Shown piece by piece: positions 1 through 10,001 of a DNA stretch of 64,000 nt. The notes beneath the pieces were generated by a model, which saw only the letters and a list, made by a program, of their open reading frames with translations, did not search any database and was not told the origin of the DNA. Source of the stretch: Argopecten irradians (Eukaryota > Mollusca > Bivalvia > Pectinida > Pectinidae); contig NC_091141.1 in the NCBI RefSeq assembly GCF_041381155.1, positions 22,650,828 through 22,714,827 of the forward strand. The letters run 5' to 3'. Both the position numbers and the translations under genes were made by a program. The number at the start of each line of letters is the position of its first letter. Position 1 is the first letter of the stretch.

Positions 1-802
1 GGTCTGATCAAACCGACCGTGAAATAACACACGTACCTGTACAATAGTTGTTGCATGCCATGTCCTTGGACATGTATACAGATGTGAAGGCTACAGGTAC
101 ACGGTACACCGTTACTTTTACCCGAGATGGTGGTGTAATTATTTTAATCATGCCTATTGTTTAGATATCTAACGAAGAAATTTTCCTTTATCTACCATGT
201 GCACGCGGTTTGTTTGCTGTAGGAAAACAAGCAGAGCTAGTAATAAAGAGAAAGTTTTCATATTCAAATCACAACGTTTTTTTATTTACATATGTAGTGT
301 TGTCGGATAACGTAAATTATCTGTATGAAGAAGCCGAAGCCATGTATTGTTTTACGAAAAATGACTATGTCATATAATGACCAGCATTGAACTGATCATC
401 CGTGTAATTAGACCATATAATTTGATTCTTGACGTAACCGGAAGCGATCGGTCGTATGTAGGTTGCAGACGAGAATCCATCTCCCAAGAACATTCACGCA
501 ACTAACTAACTAAATACAGTTTATAATGCGGTAACAAAGTCAAGTTTGCTGTAATCCATTCCTTTTAAACGTATGATTCTCTTTTGTGATAACATTCACA
601 TTAACAATCAATATCGGTCGGTTTTAACGAACACTACGGCATACATGCGGTGCACTAATGGAAAAAAACGACTTCTGATCGATTAAATCCGGATAGTGAT
701 TGATCGGTTTCGGTTCACTTCTCCAAACCAAACCCTCTCTAAACCCTAAACCGGCCTAAATTATATGCACCGACATGATCGGTTTCGTGGGAGGTTCCAC
801 TG
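1..802 (+). mobile_element. Element A, right part, cut by the window edge
   Basis: Ends with AGGTTCCACTG followed by TA, the same right end as the whole copy at 1706-2710. No transposase reading frame is present. It carries many small insertions compared with the other copy. Confidence 0.75.
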
Positions 803-848
803 TACTATTATTAACCATCCTCTTTATTTTTTTGTGCTGATTTATAGT

Positions 849-1192
849 TTAAAGATGCTCCACCGCCGACAGAACATAAATGATACTCATCAATTGAACA
901 CAATATGGTGTTTAATCATGTTTTTAATCTAACACAAAAATGATATGCAAAATATGTTTTTATTTTTGTTTTTGGTGCATGCACAATCAATTTTTTATTC
1001 CATAGTACCATCAGAATTTTTTTCAAGATGCCCAATTAATATTTGGGTTATTTTTTGTCTTAATCGCTCAAACTTTTCAATTGTGGTAGTGGTGTAAAGT
1101 AACTAACTTTTGTAACTGTGAAGAAAAATTCATTTAAATCGTACGGCTTCCTGTTTTGAAAGAGAAAAAATTATGCGGTGGAGCATCTTTAA
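849..1192. mobile_element. MITE B, copy 1
   Basis: Inverted ends TTAAAGATGCTCCACCGC and GCGGTGGAGCATCTTTAA enclose about 310 non-coding bases. The outermost TTAA could be target site or element end. It lies inside the duplicated block and carries scattered extra bases that copies 2 and 3 lack. Confidence 0.8.
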
Positions 1193-1705
1193 CCATTATA
1201 GTACAAAATGTATACCCATATACTGTAGACTGCTTGCTCTCAAAAACATGTTTTAGCACAAAAACAATAAAATGTACTCACATTTTTGCACCTTAACCTC
1301 ATCACTGTTATTTGTAATTGCTGTATCCTGCTTTTGTTGTCATATGGTGATCGGTATTGTATTAGCAGTTTCTATGATCGCAATTTGCAAATTAAAGATT
1401 TTAGCTCTGATATGGGCACATATATATCCAGGTATCATATGTATATCATTGTTCTGAATTGTTATATTTTGGTTACGTAATTATATATTTAGCATGCTTG
1501 TTGTATTAACCATTGCACCAGTGTAAAGCTTAATCACTATAATTCTAGATCGTCAGCCCCTCAAAATGGACACATTTTTTCCCCGTAAAATTCTTAAACC
1601 CTTCTATCAATGTAACTTGTGCACCCCCAACTTCAGATTATATTATTGCACAGAAAAAATGCGCATTTTACACAAGTTTTTACGAAAGTTAATGCTATTC
1701 TACTA

Positions 1706-2710
1706 CAGTGGAACCTCTAGAAACCGAACCTTCTCAAAAACCGATCACCTCTAGAAACCGAACATGGATGTCATGTACGGAATGAATTCCTCTTTATTAA
1801 TAGTATATATAAAACTTCCCAAAACCGATCCCTCCCAATTCCGAACACCAGACCGATTTTGATGAGATCGGAATAGTCAAATGTAACTAAAATACACTTC
1901 TGAAAACCGGCCTGACCTGAGCGACACCGATAGGTTGCATTGAGGTCTGATCAACCGACCGTGAAATACACACGTACCTGTACCATAGTTGTTGCATGCC
2001 ATGTCCTTGGACATGTATACAGATGTGAAGGCTACAGGTACACGGTAATTTTACCCGAGATGGTGGTGTAATTATTTAATAATGCCTATTGTTTAGATAT
2101 CTAACGAAGGTCTACCATGTGCACGCGGTTTGTTTGCTGTAGGAAAACAAGCAGAGCTAGTAATAAAGAGAAAGTTTCATATTCAAATCACACGTTTTTT
2201 TTATTTACATATGTAGTTGTCGGATAACGTAAATTATCTGTATGAAGAAGCCGAAGCCATGTATTGTTTTAGAAAATGACTATGTCATATAATGACCAGC
2301 ATTGACTGATCATCGTGTAATTAGACCATATAATTTGATTCTTGACGTAACCGGAAGCGATCGGTCGTATGTAGGTTGCAGACGAGAACATCCCCAAGAA
2401 CATTCACGCAACTAACTAACTAAACTACGTTTATAAGCGGTAACAAAGTCAAGTTTGCTGTAATCCATTCCTTTTAAACGTATGATTCTCTCTTTTGTGA
2501 TAACATTCACATTAACAATCAATATCGGTCGGTTTTAACGAACACTAGGCATACATGCGGTGCACTAATGTAAAAAACGACTTCTGATCGATTAAATCCG
2601 GATAGTGATGATCGGTATTCGGTTCACTTCTCCAAACCAAACCCTCTCTAAACCCTAAACCGGCCTAAATTATATGCACCGACCATGATCGGTTTCGGGA
2701 GGTTCCACTG
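1706..2710 (+). mobile_element. Element A, whole non-autonomous Tc1/mariner- or pogo-like element
   Basis: Begins CAGTGGAACCTC and ends with its complement AGGTTCCACTG, flanked on both sides by TA. It is about 1005 bases long with no coding capacity for a transposase. Inside the ends, short motifs such as AACCGA and CGATC recur in both orientations, as expected of subterminal transposase-binding repeats. TA flanks and CAGT ends are typical of the Tc1/mariner/pogo group; the assignment to that group is inference. Confidence 0.7.
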
Positions 2711-3433
2711 TACTATTATTAACCATCCTCTTTATTTTTTTGTGTGTTTTTATATTAAAGATGCTCCACCGCCGACAGAACATAAATGATACTCATCAAT
2801 TGAACAATAACTGGTGTTTAATCATGTCTAATTAACACAAAAATGATATGAAATAATTTATTTTTGTTTTTGGTGCATGCACAATCAATTTTTTTATTCC
2901 ATAGTACCACAGAATTTTTTCAAGATGCAATTAATTATTTTTGTTATTTTTGTCTTAATCGCTCAAACTTTTCAATTGTGGTAGTGGTGTAAAGTAACTA
3001 ACTTTTGTAACTGAAGAAAAATACTAAATCGTCGGCTCCTGTTTTGAAAGAGAAAAATTATGCGGTGGAGCATCTTTAACCATTATAGTACAAAATGTAT
3101 ACCCATATACTGTAGACTGCTTGCTCTCAAAAACATGTTTTAGCACAAAAACAATAAAATGTACTCACATTTTTGCACCTTAACCTCATCACTGTTATTT
3201 GTAATTGCTGTATCCTGCTTTTGTTGTCATATGGTGATCGGTATTGTATTAGCAGTTTCTATGATCGCAATTTGCAAATTAAAGATTTTAGCTCTGATAT
3301 GGGCACATATATATCCAGGTATCATATGTATATCATTGTTCTGAATTGTTATATTTTGGTTACGTAATTATATATTTAGCATGCTTGTTGTATTAACCAT
3401 TGCACCAGTGTAAAGCTTAATCACTATAATTCT
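1944..3433 (+). repeat. Downstream copy of the 1.9-kb direct duplication
   Basis: Same order of parts as 1-1546: element A, MITE B, then the identical 375-base tail. After 3433 the sequence leaves the duplication and becomes unique. The 155 bases between 1547 and 1704 lie between the two copies and include the left flank of the downstream element A. Confidence 0.9.
2755..3079. mobile_element. MITE B, copy 2
   Basis: Same inverted ends as copy 1 and closer in length and sequence to the distant copy at 44140-44504, so it represents the family better. Confidence 0.8.
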
Positions 3434-4270
3434 GTGTTGTATTGTGTCGTAGGTGTGCATGCAGTATGTATAGGCTTACAGACTGTTGTGTGTAGGTAAG
3501 GTGAAACATCTTGTCATCATGTCACCTTGTAAACTGCGAATCTCCACACGTATCCGAATGGGTTTAGGTAAGACAATATTAGGACAATGTCAGTAGATGA
3601 CTCACTTGAGCTTTGCTATCCTAATATTAAACACATCACCTTTTTGTCCTAGCTCATCACTTTGAAAAACTTGAAAAACACTTTGCTTTTGAGATTCTTA
3701 AATTAACATGCCACTTCAACATCCTTAACACATCACTTTGCGCAACCTACTCTATAGTCAATTGCTTTTGTGGATAGAAAATTTCCTCTTTGATACTTGG
3801 TAGTTAGAGAGGAGAAATGTTGGTGCTTTTGTAAATTTCTAATAGTAATAAGCTTAACAGGATTTTTTATTTGTCATAACTTGTTTGCGGATCGATATTT
3901 AGGTTTATGGAAATTAATCTATGTGTGAATATAGTGAAATTTAATGTCTCACAGATAAAAGTAACTATATTGTATTTTGTAATATATGTTCAGGCTGACC
4001 AATTTAACCTTAGGGCCCCCATTCCCAATAAAAAATCGGATGTACACACTTTATATGTTAATATAAAATGATTAAGCTTGATAAAAGAAATTAGAATCAT
4101 ATTGCACTCTCGATTTCTTATATATGACATTCCTTAGCATATCGCTTAATTGATATACTCAAACACAATTCAACTGTTGTTACTAATCTCAATGCATTAC
4201 TTGAAATCTGAGATGGTTGTGAAATACACATATTTATTATACATTGTATCCTAATTTAGCACAGTAAAAG
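3434..4270. other. No gene or repeat recognised
   Basis: AT-rich unique sequence between the duplication and the inverted element A relative. No long frame, splice-consistent exon or structural RNA is visible. Confidence 0.6.
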
Positions 4271-5589
4271 CAGTGGAACTTCCCTAAACGGATCAAGGGT
4301 CGGTGCATACAGTGGAGAATTTCGGTCCAGTTTTGAGAGGGTCAAATCTTGAAATAGAGATATGATTTTTTGGAGACAGCATGAATTTCACGAACTATCG
4401 ATCATCAATCAACACACCACTTATAGATCCGGATATATCATTTTTAATTTTGACATTGATCGGCATACCCTAGTCGTTTTCTACTAAACTACACTTGTAC
4501 TGCCTAGTGTTCGTTATAACCGACCGTGATAAAGTTAAATGTATCTATAAGAGAGTAAGCAATGGATTACAAATCTTTACTTTTGATTATTATAAACATA
4601 GTTCTTGGGGAAGTTAAACCTACATACGTCCGATCGCTTTCGGTTTTACGGTCAAGAATAAAATTAGATTTAAGGCTAACTAAATGTCAGATGAATCAGT
4701 CCGATTCCGGGCATTATATTGGACAAAACAATACATGGCTCGGACTTTTTCCTACAGATACCTTTACGTTATCCGACAACTACATAAGTAAATAAATAAC
4801 CCTGTGAGACACACAAAAAATTGAATACAACACTTTTGTTAGGTTTACTAGCTCTGCATGTTTTCCCAATTGTTTACAGTATATAAAACCGTTCTATGCG
4901 GTGGTAGATCGTTAAATATACTAGAACAATAGACCTACACCACCATCTCCTGTTCTAAAACCCAGCTAGTAAAGGATCCTTTGTTGTATCTGCTTACATA
5001 ATGGACACCTAGGGAGTTACGTCATTAAGTCCATTTATTCCCCAAAATTGGACACTACATAAGTAAATAAATAACCCATGTGAGACTCTCAAAATTGAAT
5101 ACAAAATTTTCTGTTTATTACTAGCTCTGCTTGTTTTCCTAATGTTACAGTAAATAAACAGTCAGTGCGCCGTGGTAGACCTTCGTTAAATATCTAAACA
5201 ATAGACATGATTAAATAATTACACACCATCATGTCTCTGGTATAATTACCGTGCACATATACTTATAGCCTTCACACCTGTATACATGCCCCAGGACATG
5301 GCATGCGACAACTATGGATACAGGTATGTGTGTATTTCACGGTCAGTTGATCAGACCTCAATGCAAACTATCGGTGTCGCTCAGGTAAGGCCGGTTTTCA
5401 GAAGTGTATTTTAGTTACATTTGACTATTCCGATCTCAAAATCGGTCCGGAATTCGGAATAGGGAGGGATCGGTTTTAGAAAGTTTTATTTACTATTAAT
5501 AAAGAGGAATTCATTCCGTACATGACATCCACGTTCGGTTTCTAGAGGTGATCGGTTTTGAGAAGGTTCGGTTTCGGGAAGTTACACTG
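4271..5589 (-). mobile_element. Element A relative, inverted and diverged
   Basis: Starts CAGTGGAACTTCCC, which is the complement of the element A right end, and finishes with the complement of its left end (AGTTACACTG, then TA). The 5140-5589 part is clearly the reverse complement of 1706-2160. The left half is much more diverged. At about 1319 bases it is longer than the whole copy because of an internal duplication at 4781-5225. Confidence 0.7.
4781..5225. repeat. Internal direct duplication in the inverted element A
   Basis: The segment beginning TACATAAGTAAATAAATAAC recurs about 275 bases later, with the same order of downstream motifs (GAATACAA, TACTAGCTCTGC, GGTAGA, CGTTAAATAT). The first copy is more decayed. 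Confidence 0.7.
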
Positions 5590-5601
5590 TATATTTGTTA
5601 C

Positions 5602-5744
5602 CTGATAGCTTTGACATATGACAACAACATTTTGTTTTCTCCCATTCTTCACAGGGATATCATATTCCGTGGTTGCTAGAGAAAAAACTTTCTTCCATTT
5701 TGACAGGCTTATCCTGCGGTTGTTAAAATAAATCTTGTCTTTTA
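5602..5744 (-). CDS. Orphan coding-like exon, no gene recognised
   Basis: On the minus strand a pyrimidine-rich tract ends in CCCCAG and is followed by 143 open bases that end CAG before a GTAACA donor. Entering with two bases of a split codon it reads 47 residues and leaves in phase 0. The peptide is mixed in character with several charged residues (it contains NNRRISLSKWKKVF and VKNGRKQNVVVICQ) and looks like globular protein rather than translated repeat. I do not recognise the family. It sits between the end of the inverted element A and a fold-back element. No partner exon was found on either side, so it may be a relic of a broken gene, an exon of a gene outside the window, or chance. 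Confidence 0.35.
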
Positions 5745-5869
5745 CTGGGGTAGGGAAAAGACAGCTCATGAGCTTGGGAATGATATCATCGATATAAGTG
5801 GAGACTATTGTTGTGGACATTATTAATTTTTCAAGACATATTGGGATGTTTCTGTGGTGTTTACATGAT

Positions 5870-6092
5870 AATAATTCTAAATCACTGGAATACGGTAGAA
5901 AAATAATCAAATATGGGTCTGTCAAGTGGACAGGGTTATCTCAACCTGAGTGAACATCGGAAAGCCTCGGGTTGACCAGCCAAGATCTATCACTTGGATT
6001 GAGATATCCCTGTCCACTTGACAGACCTATGTTTGATTATTTTTCTCCCATATTGTAAAGAAAAATCCAATTATTTAGAATTATAATAATGT
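5870..6092. mobile_element. Fold-back (palindromic) element
   Basis: Two arms of about 50 bases are near-perfect inverted copies (both contain CTGTCCACTTGACAGACC in one orientation or the other) around a spacer of about 50 bases. Weaker pairing extends out to the ATTCTAAAT / ATTTAGAAT motifs. Non-coding; target-site duplication unclear. Confidence 0.7.
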
Positions 6093-6169
6093 CAACACTT
6101 AACAGACCCATGTAAGATTGAATGCTAAAACTTTTGTTATCCGGTCATATATCACTATGATAGCTTAAA

Positions 6170-6318
6170 CTTAAAATTCTCCATAGGAAAGCATTACGGA
6201 TTTTAAGGAAGGCTCCTTAACTTAAGATTTTTCCTTAACTTCTGCAATGCTTTCCTATGGAGAATTTTAAGTAAAGGAATTCCTTAAATTTAAGAAATGT
6301 TCATGAAACTGGGCCCTG
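6170..6318. mobile_element. Fold-back MITE fragment with CATGAAACTGGGCCC end
   Basis: The inner arms AATTCTCCATAGGAAAGCAT and ATGCTTTCCTATGGAGAATT are perfect complements. The right end ATGAAACTGGGCCC matches the more complete relative at 34501-34719; the left end is missing. Confidence 0.65.
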
Positions 6319-6334
6319 GCACCTTAATTACATC

Positions 6335-6525
6335 TCCTAATCATTTAGGCCCACTACCTTCCCGAAACAAAAATCAAAATTTCCTTAAAAAGAATAGTAA
6401 TATCAGATGAGGTTGCAAAACCCCAAACAAATGCAAGTTTCTCGTGATAATCTATGTTAACAGTGAAGATTTGCTGTCTGGTACAGTTATATAGTCAACT
6501 AACGCATGGTAATCATATACGGTAT
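6335..6525 (+). mobile_element. Family Z fragment (GGCCCACTACCTTTCCG end), left half
   Basis: Begins TTTAGGCCCACTACCTTCCC and follows the interior of the complete copy at 54056-54462 (GATGAGGTT, then CAAATGCAAG). It stops abruptly where the hairpin-family tandem core begins at about 6526, so the two elements were joined by insertion or recombination. Confidence 0.7.
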
Positions 6526-7401
6526 AGGATCGCTACTTATCCTAGAGTTCTGCATTGATTGTAACCAAATTTGGCCACAAACATCATTGGGGGAGGGGGA
6601 ACAGAACTTTTATAAATTTTGGCTCTGACCCCCCAGGGGCAGGAGGAGCGGGGCCCAATAGGGGAAATAGAGGTAAATCCTTTAAATCGCTACTTGTCCT
6701 AGAGTTATGCACGGATTGTAACCAAAATTAGCCACAAACATCCTTGGGAGAAGGGGAACAGAACTTGTATAAATTTTGGCTCTGGTCCCCAGGGGGCAGG
6801 AGGGGCGGGGCCCAATAGGGGAAATAGAGGTAAATCCTTTAAATAGCTACTAGTCATAGAGTTCTGAATGGAATGTAACCAAATTTGGCCACAAGCATCC
6901 TTGGGGGAAGGTGAACAGAACTTGTATAAATTTTGGCCCTGGTCCGGAGGGGTAGGAGGGGTGGGGCCAAATAGGGGAAATAAATGTAAATCCTTTAAAT
7001 TGCTACTAGTCATAGAGTTCTGAATGGAATGTAACCAAATTTTGCCACAAACATCCTTGGGGGAAGGGGAACAGAACTTTATAAATTTTGGCTCTGGCCC
7101 CACGGGGGCAGGACGGGTGGGGCTCAATAGGGAAATAGAGGTAAATCCTATAAATCGCTACTTGTCCTAAAGTTTTGCTTGGATTGTGACCAAATTTGGC
7201 CATAAACATCCTTGGGGAAAGGGGAACAGAACTTATTTAAATTTTGGCTCTGACCCCCTGGGGGCAGGAGGGGTGGGGCCCAATAGGGGATTTAGAGGTT
7301 AATATTATAATTCCTTCAGAAAAGAAACAATAAACCTGTATTCAGAACATTACTTGGCATTACAAACCAGGTGAGCAATACAGGCCCTCTGGGCCTCCTG
7401 T
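6526..7401 (+). mobile_element. Hairpin element H1, 5'-truncated, about 5.5 core units
   Basis: Tandem units of about 157 bases share the motifs ATCGCTACTTGTCCTAGAG, CCAAATTTGGCCACAAACAT, CTTGGGGGAAGGGGAACAG and GGGCAGGAGGGGCGGGGCCC. The array ends with the family 3' end CAGGTGAGC, a short spacer and the hairpin GGCCCTCTGGGCC. The 5' hairpin seen in the copies at 11224 and 55308 is absent. Confidence 0.85.
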
Positions 7402-7453
7402 ACATTCCTATTTTAAATATTGAAAGACTTTTTGAAAGAGTAGTAGGCCTTTA

Positions 7454-7565
7454 AAACACGTCACAATAACAACACTTTGCTGTCCCCAAACACGTCACAA
7501 TAACAACACTTTGCTGTCCTAAAACACGTCACAATAACAACACTTTGCTGTCCTAAAACATGTCA
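7454..7565 (+). repeat. 34-bp tandem repeat, 3.3 copies
   Basis: Unit contains CACGTCACAATAACAACACT followed by TTGCTGTCC; copies start at 7457, 7491, 7525 and 7559. The last copy is partial. Confidence 0.9.
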
Positions 7566-7828
7566 TCTGACATTTGTCACCTTGTCTTTAATATCATGTT
7601 AGCTGTAGTGACAAAATTACGTTTAGATGGACGTTCAGTGTCATCTGTTAATATATTTGTCATGAAAATATTCGTTGTTGATATGGGTAAAAAGTACCCT
7701 TGTTATTTATGCTTAGTAATAGCAATATTTCAATTGTCACTTCTGATACACATTCTAAATTTTCTGGCTTTTGAAAATGTATTATTGTTTCCTGTGTTAT
7801 CACAAACAATGTTTTATAGCTCAGACCT

Positions 7829-8812
7829 TCCCTGTGTACTGTCAGCCTTGGGTTTGGTATCAGTATATATCTGTATTTTACAGCTAAGACCCCCAGTCCC
7901 CTGTGTACTGTCAGCCTTGGGTTTGGTATCAGTATATATCTGTATTTTACAGCTAAGACCCCCAGTCCCCTGTGTACTGTCAGCCTTGGGTTTGGTATCA
8001 GTAAATATCTGTATTTTACAGCTAAGACCTCCAGTCCCCTGTGTACTGTCAGCCTTGGGTTTGATATCAGTAAATATCTGTATTTTACAGCTATGACCCC
8101 AGTCCCCTGTGTACTGTCAGCCTTGGGTTTGGTATCAGTAAATATCTGTATTTTACATCTAAGACCCCGAGTCCCCTGTGTACTGTCAGCCTTGGGTTTG
8201 GTATCAGTAAATATCTGTATTTTACAGCTAAGACCGCCAGTCCCCTGTGTACTGTCAGCCTTGGGTTTGGTATCAGTAAATATCTGTATTTTACAGCTAT
8301 GACCCCAGTCCCCTGTGTACTGTCAGCCTTGGGTTTGGTATCAGTAAATATCTGTATCTAACAGCTAAGACCCCCAGTCCCCTGTGTACTGTCAGCCTTG
8401 GGTTTGGTATCAGTAAATATCTGTATTTTACAGCTAAGACCTCCAGTCCCCTGTGTACTGTCAGCCTTGGGTTTGGTATCAGTAAATCTCTGTATTTTAC
8501 AGCTAAGACCCCCAGTCCCCTGTGTACCTTTAGCCTTGGGTTTGGTATCAGTAAATATCTGTATTGTACATCTTAGACCCCCAGTCCCCTGTGTACTGTC
8601 AGCCTTGGGTTTGGTATCAGTAAATATCTGTATTGTATATCTTAGACCCCCAGTCCCCTGTGTACTGTCAGCCTTGGGTTTGGTATCAGTAAATATCTGT
8701 ATTTTACAGCTAAGACCCCCAGTCCCCTGCGTACTGTCAGCCTTGGGTTTGGTATCAGTAAATATCTGTGTTTTATAGTTAAGACCTCCAGTCCCCTGTG
8801 TACTGTCAGTGT
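7829..8812 (+). repeat. 69-bp minisatellite, about 14 copies
   Basis: Units contain CTGTGTACTGTCAGCCTTGG and GGTATCAGTAAATATCTG. Because 69 is divisible by three, stretches stay open and would read a 23-residue repeat (core LSALGLVSVNICILQL). One-base losses in several units break the frame, so coding is unlikely. Units are highly similar, which implies recent spread or homogenisation. Confidence 0.9.
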
Positions 8813-9545
8813 AGTAATATACAATTATCGACCTATTTTCAGGTGGATATGGTGAGTTATCAACCCGAGTAAGTGATATATCCCGAGGCCGGAGGCCGAG
8901 GGTTATATCATTTTCGAGGGTTGATAACTCACCGTATCCACCTTAAAATAGGTCGATAACTGTTTTATTATATGACACTTACATGATATTAACCCGGTTC
9001 TTCAAAAAGACTTTAAAATCTACAAAAAACAAGATGATATTTGCAAACTTTCTGTTTACAAAAGCAATTACATGTAGTATATGGTAAATATCCAAATGCT
9101 TCTTGCTAACGGTTTAGACTGGTAGAACTGGAATATTGTATCAACTGCAGCCCGTCTGGCATTCTTGAACGTTTTCCATAAATTGAAGTTTGCAGTTGTC
9201 ACCGTTGATCGCAGTAAACTTGCTGCCTTCCGCCATATATGTTACCGACTATAATATTGACGTCACAATAGATTATCCCGACGTCATTGAATGAGGGAAA
9301 CTCCTGTTACGCTATATTTGGATACTTGACGTCAAAAGGGATTATGACATCACATTTCAAGGGAGTTTCCTCGATCTATTTTTGACACAGGTTACTGGAC
9401 TCGCGAGAGGTATCTGGACTGAGTCCAGTAACTTCGCGTGCTTTTTGCCGCCGATTTCGGGGTTGATATCGCAGTTGATGAATACTTCTGAGAAACGTAT
9501 TGACCAATCAAAATACAGCAAAAGCACTAGTTATATAATAAATAC
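8813..9545. mobile_element. Insertion with a strong fold-back, splitting the minisatellite
   Basis: The minisatellite breaks off inside a unit and resumes at 9546. The inserted 0.73 kb starts with a long hairpin (about 8823-8960) whose arms include GGTGAGTTATCAACCC and its near-complement around GGCCGGAGGCC. It also carries several TGACGTCA-like palindromes (near 9256, 9281, 9327 and 9346). No coding region. The family is unknown to me. Confidence 0.6.
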
Positions 9546-9625
9546 CTTTATTTTACAGCAAAGACCTCCAGCCTCCTTTGTGCTGTCAGCCTTGGGTTTG
9601 GTATCAGTACCTATATATTGTACCG
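9546..9625 (+). repeat. Isolated last unit of the 69-bp minisatellite
   Basis: Shows the same order TTTTACAGC, AAGACCTCCAG, TGTCAGCCTTGGGTTTGG, ATCAGTA as the main array, about 730 bases away, with more substitutions. Confidence 0.75.
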
Positions 9626-9805
9626 TCTTTACTGCCGGTATATACAACCATTCTTCAAGAAACCGCCGGATGGAAAATCGGAGCCGGCTACTGCTAACAA
9701 AAGTACTGTAAGTATCACCTTTCATGATTATACAGTATTATATTTTATTATCCACAACAAGTTCAGCTGAGAAAGAGGGCTGCTTTAGTTTGTAAATTAG
9801 TGATC

Positions 9806-9972
9806 TGTCCAAAAACAAAATGGGAAAAGTACAATTTACTTTTGATTATTACCACCTTCTGTTGATTATGAGGTCACAAAATTCATGTCAAAAGATATTG
9901 ACGTCACAGTCATCGGAATGTTAGACTAATCAACATAAACTGTACTTTACCCACGTCGTTTTGTCATCTTGA
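9806..9972. mobile_element. Fold-back MITE
   Basis: The left arm (ACAAAATGGG, AGTACAATTTAC, TTGATTATT) is mirrored by a right arm (GACTAATCAACATAAACTGT, CCCACGT, TTTTGTC). A TGACGTCA palindrome lies in the centre near 9899. Confidence 0.55.
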
Positions 9973-10001
9973 AACCGCCTTATTGATTTAGTTATCCCCC
10001 G

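Larger units (their letters stand above)
1..1546 (+). repeat. Upstream copy of a 1.9-kb direct duplication
   Basis: This block repeats at 1944-3433. It contains the right part of element A (1-802), MITE B (849-1192) and a unique-looking tail. From about 1172 to 1546 it is identical to 3059-3433 at an offset of 1887 bases. Left of that point the copies differ by many one- to few-base insertions, and this copy is about 56 bases longer over the first 1.2 kb. At several of those places the downstream copy agrees with a third MITE B copy at 44140, so the odd bases are in this copy. Confidence 0.9.

Noticed and set aside
1272-1480. Two overlapping frames of about 60 codons repeated at 3159-3367
   Set aside because: Identical only because the DNA is duplicated; overlapping frames without start context or similarity.
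5602-5925. The full 127-codon minus-strand frame at 5542-5925 as one gene
   Set aside because: Its C-terminal end runs into element A sequence and its N-terminal end into a fold-back element; only the splice-bounded middle part looks coding.
7560-8096. 178-codon frame on + with a hydrophobic start and 23-residue repeats
   Set aside because: It is the translation of a 69-bp minisatellite; one-base losses in later units break it and there is no splice or start context.
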